Assembly (NCBI GenBank): GCA_013399875.1
Contig: VXAZ01005564.1
Coordinates: forward strand, 827,603 to 891,602
DNA length: 64,000 nt
Direction: 5' to 3'
Source of the DNA: Gymnorhina tibicen
Taxonomy: Eukaryota; Chordata; Aves; Passeriformes; Artamidae
Shown: piece by piece, positions 60,501 to 64,000 of the stretch
Layout of the letters: the number at the start of each line of letters is the position of its first letter
How positions within the stretch are numbered: position 1 is the first letter of the stretch
The notes under the pieces: generated by a model
Databases searched by the model: none
The model's input: only the letters and a program-made list of their open reading frames with translations
Told to the model about the DNA's origin: nothing
Position numbers and translations under genes: made by a program

Positions 60501-61989
60501 GGTCAGGGTTGGTTTGGTTGTTTTTTTTTTTTTTCCTCATCACTTTTAATGTCTGCAAACATCCTGCCTGCGTGAGTGCCTGTAGCAGCGTGTCCGCTGT
60601 GTTTGCCAAGGTACAATGGAGGGAACACTTGGGTGCCACATGGTAAATGTTTCATGAAAAGAGTATCTAAAACCATCCGAGACTGTCTGCTCTGCACTCA
60701 AATGCAGGACATTATTTCATGATTCCCTGTGATCCCTTTGGCATTGTAATTCTAAACTGTGCAAAGAGAAGTGGATGAAGGTGGATTACAAATTCTAGGC
60801 CGTATAAAGAACCTGTAATTATTTGTTAAACTGTTGTGTTTAGTCTCCTGTTCTGCTGTCTCCAGGCTGGGCTGTGTTTTCCAGTTTAACTCCCTGACTG
60901 TTTTACTGGTGTATAAGGACAATATGTGCCTCCTCCTGCTTTCTCACAGGCCTGCAGATAAGATTTCCCCTTCAAATCCCAGGTGATGGCCTGAGAGTGT
61001 CTGCAGGCAGAGAATAACTGCCTCTGGGATACAAGCTCCAGTCCCACGCTGGGCTGGTGGGACACTTTTTCACCTGCCAGCAGACATTTCTGTATGAGCA
61101 CGATGTCTCCAGACATCTTCTCATGGGTTTTTTCTTCTTTTGTTCTTGTTTCCCCTTAGACACAATTGAATTTGTTTTGCTTCGAGGTAGAATTTCCCCT
61201 AAAATGCAAAAAAAAGTATCTGCTTCTCTGTCCACCCTTCCTTTCCCAGACAATGAGTCCCCTGCTTCATCTGGAGATGTGTATGTATCTATACCTACGT
61301 ACGGTTCTACCTACATGTATATTCTTTCTTACCCTGTTCCACTGTGATTTAAAATAGCAACCCTTTGCCAGTCTCTCCTCTCCCACCAGAGACAGGTAGA
61401 GTTATTTTGGAAGGTGCGAGGGTTGTTTGTTTTAATTTTTCTTGAAGTCACCAGAATGGTGTTAAATATAATTTCCATGAAATGCTCCAAACCCACTGCA
61501 TTTGCCTGGGTGTATTGTTTTTCAGGCTCTCTCCCACCTCTAATCAGCTATGATTCGGCACAGTTGGCAGTCTCTGCTCAGCAAGCAGACTGTCTGAATC
61601 ACAACTCAGCCCTAGAAAGGATGGTCTTTCTAGGTCAGGGCTAAATATACTGACTATGGGGGTGAGCATGGAAAAGTTCCCATTCCAGCTGCTATCCCGC
61701 ATTGAGTCTGCAGGGATAAAACTCCCCACCTTGACAGCATATTGTGAGGCTTCATCCACTGGGATGTGCAAGGGGAAGAGGCAAAGTCCTGTGGAGTCCC
61801 TGCCCCACAGCAGCGAGGGCCTTTGGGGCCGTGGCACCCGGGAGCAGCTCAGAGCAGCCTCGCCACGGCTCTGAGCTGGATGGAAAAAGGGCATTGGAGC
61901 AGTCCCTGGCACCTTGGCATGAGCTGGGCCCACATCTGCACTTAACCTTGCTCCTTCCTAGGACTCACAGCTGGGGGGACCAGGAGGGC
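57541..61989. other. Unique non-coding stretch
   Basis: No gene is supported. AT-rich blocks at 57.78-58.35 and 59.75-60.15 kb resemble conserved non-coding sequence. An 11-bp tandem pair (CAGTTCCTTAA) lies at 59726-59747, a pyrimidine tract at 59281-59319, and a run of about 15 T at 60520-60534. Confidence 0.35.
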
Positions 61990-62330
61990 CGGGTTCCCCT
62001 CCTGCCTGTGCCTGCCAGGCAGGGCGCCCTGGGAATGCGCTGCCTGCGGGACGCCGCTTGTTCTCCGTCCTCAGGCAGGGAGGGACAGCTACCGGGCCTT
62101 TCCCTGCTCGGAGGGACACTTCCAGGATGGCTACCTGGCGAGGAAAGCAAGCTCGGGCCGCCCTGCTGTGCTGCCAAGGGGGTACAGGGACATGCTGTGG
62201 GTGAGGATGCCCCGGAGCCCGGGGAGCAGCCAGGGCAGCGCGGGGCGAGCCGAGCGCTCTCCTCGGGGCTGGCGACTGCACGGAGCCCTCGTGGGCACGG
62301 CAGCTGTGGAAAGAGAGCGCTCACCACATC
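61990..62330. promoter_or_regulatory. CpG island
   Basis: About 26 CpGs occur in 340 bases at close to 68% G+C, giving an observed/expected ratio of roughly 0.65 by my hand count. The cluster AGCGCGGGGCGAGCCGAGCG (about 62237-62256) is the densest part. Open frames run through it on both strands (for example 61744-62400 plus and 61965-62375 minus), which is what high G+C produces by itself. It is the best candidate in the window interior for a promoter, possibly of a non-coding RNA. No TATA box or first exon could be identified. Confidence 0.6.
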
Positions 62331-64000
62331 TCCCTCCAGCCTGGTCCAGCTACTCCTCCAGCCCAGGGCTGACACTTGGCAATGCGGCTGGAAAAATTAG
62401 AGCACAAATCCATGTGCTGTTTGAAGTCAGTAATGAAACAAACTCCCGTTTCCAGGAGTGGGACTGCATTTCCATTGGCCCCTTCCTATTAGTTCTGTAA
62501 TGCCATCTTTCATTTTTATATAACACTACCAGCCTCCTGCAAGAGTTTTCTTTCCTTTTAGAAGATGAAGCTTCAAGATTGTTACAGTTGCTAGAGGCAA
62601 CTATTCTGCAAAATCTTTTTATAAAATGTATTTATCTAATTAAAAATCTTTTAACAGCACCATGCCTGTAGGATCAAAAATCTCATTTATACTGTGCAGG
62701 ACTGGAGCAAGTATTTGCTGCTTCTGTAGAGCCACAGATAAACAGGGACTGGAGGGGCATAAAATGACTGCTCCAACCCAGCTAATCCTAATGCACCTTT
62801 TCCAATAAAAAAGTGGGCTCTGAGACCTCTCTGGTTTATTATTGGAAGAAAAGTAATGGGGAGGGGGGAGGAGTAAGCTTATAATGGAGTCAATTCAATG
62901 TAGTTGGCAACAAGAGTAGAACAGCCTTACATCAGTGACATTTTCCAGTGAAACAAACCTGTTGTACAGAGAACAATTTTTAATTAACTCTATATCTCAT
63001 GTGTCGAGGAACGTGAGCAAACTTCTTTATGACTTTACTTTTGGCTGCAAAGTGTATCCCAGTTTTTATTCTCCAAGAATAGATCCATGAGGTGAGTGGC
63101 AGGGAAGAGAGGGTTTCTAAATATGCATGTGAGACGGTACAAAGCAACTTTGCAGGCACTTTATTGATTTTATCTGCCTCTTTTTCATGAGGCAGAGCAT
63201 TTACTAAACACTAAATGGTACTCAGAGAGTCTTTAAGAAGACAAGGCTTGTTGAAGTTAGTAGGGAGTTTGGAGAAACCAAGTCCTTGTTGCTCAGCCTT
63301 GAGGAGAAGAGCCCAGGCTGCCCAAGTTGGTGGCCAGGGTGGCCCTGTCATCGTGGCAGTGCCACTGACCCCCCTTGGTGGCTCTTGTGGCTCTGGGAGT
63401 GGCCCAGGAGCTGCTGGTGGCCGGGGGTGGACATCCCTCTGCTCTCCTGTGCCCACTGCAGAGCCCACTCTGGACTCCGACCTGATGGAGGGAGAAAAAG
63501 CTTTTCCTTTGTGGTGGCATGACCATGTCCCGTGTCCTGGCTCTTCTCTGGTGGGGTGAGAATGATCCCTGGTAAAACGGGACAAAGCTCAGGTGGGGGA
63601 CCAGAGGAGGTGACTCTTTACAGGTATAGGGTTGGCATGAGTGACTTCTCAGGGAGAATCAGGAAGAAACTGGAAGTGTCTGTGCCATGTCTGTGCCGTG
63701 CTGCAGCCACACTGAAGCTCAGTGTCATGTCTGCAGCTGCTTCTCCAGAAACCAAAGCTACCAAATCACAACATGAAACACTTGCTCTGTGTATTTTTTT
63801 TTAAGCTATCCTAGTTCAAAATAACTTCTGCTCTTAATTAACTTACCCAATCAACACCATCAAGCAGCCCCTGCCAGCTGCTGGCATCTCTGGCTTGGCT
63901 GTGTTTCTCTGGTGAAGATGTGCTCAGAGCAGGGCAGAGGCCTGCACTGGCTGCACTCTGAACTGGTGTGAGACAAAAAACCACAGAGAATGAGTGTAAA
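62331..64000. other. Unique non-coding stretch
   Basis: AT-rich sequence from 62.5 to 63.1 kb with many TAAT and ATAAA cores looks like a conserved non-coding element. It contains TTCCAATAA/TTATTGGAA (62810-62818 and 62839-62847), an inverted pair of CCAAT boxes. The 63.29-63.56 kb part is GC-rich with open frames on both strands and no recognisable product. Confidence 0.35.

Noticed and set aside
61744..62400. 218-codon plus-strand open frame
   Set aside because: It overlaps a CpG island where minus-strand frames are also open; the composition is Gly/Ala/Pro/Arg/Ser-rich with no domain. GC bias explains it.
63211..63585. Overlapping 114- and 124-codon frames on both strands
   Set aside because: Local high G+C opens frames in both directions; no domain recognised.
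1..64000. CRISPR arrays, operons, bacterial insertion sequences or prophage
   Set aside because: Codon-free AT-rich DNA with avian CR1 repeats and CpG depletion is vertebrate; no regularly spaced repeat arrays or prokaryotic genes exist.
1..64000. Endogenous retrovirus or LTR
   Set aside because: No gag, pol or env-like frame, primer-binding site or LTR pair was recognised, although short, old solo LTRs could be missed by eye.

Overview
This 64 kb window looks like non-coding vertebrate DNA, almost certainly from a bird. The evidence is its repeat content. There is a clear CR1 LINE 3' end at about 17098-17255, of a kind I associate with songbirds. Older CR1-clade fragments lie at 3482-3700, 7561-8287, 14430-14665, 33245-33575, 38650-39205, 49797-49860 and 56645-56890. 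No Alu, L1 or other mammalian repeats were seen, microsatellites are short, and the DNA is moderately AT-rich. One unresolved base (N) lies in a poly-A run at 36159, so this is draft-assembly sequence. Passerine origin is an inference from the CR1 tail, not proven.

I found no protein-coding gene, exon set, tRNA, rRNA or known microRNA that I can support. The longest open frames (about 200 codons) lie at 61744-62400 (+), 47059-47691 (-) and 15692-16300 (-). None resembles a protein family I recognise, and frames of this length are only mildly surprising in locally GC-rich DNA. The window is best read as intergenic or intronic sequence.

Layout: positions 1-430 are a strong CpG island holding a two-level minisatellite (202-331); it could be the promoter end of a neighbouring gene. 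From 440 to about 14 kb the DNA is AT-rich and unique-looking, with decayed LINE pieces, a TAATTA hairpin (7022-7049) and three exact POU octamers within 103 bp (11192-11294). From 14 to 34 kb there are two plus-strand CR1 tails, an unexplained 202-codon frame, CA repeats at 24.77 and 25.25 kb, and a plus-strand CR1 3' UTR at 33.2 kb. From 35 to 40 kb there is a poly-A/poly-T pair, a strong G-quadruplex motif, the N-containing poly-A run and a CR1-clade endonuclease fragment. From 43 to 52 kb there are short duplications, a 13-bp inverted repeat and CpG-enriched DNA near 47 kb. From 55 to 64 kb there is an ancient palindromic amniote repeat, a CR1-clade fragment and two CpG-rich patches (57.04-57.54 kb and 61.99-62.33 kb).

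The most plausible function of the unique DNA is gene regulation: CpG islands, POU and homeodomain motif clusters, and long AT-rich tracts resembling conserved non-coding elements. This is inference; no cross-species alignment was possible here. I see no evidence of a novel enzymatic, defence or mobile system.
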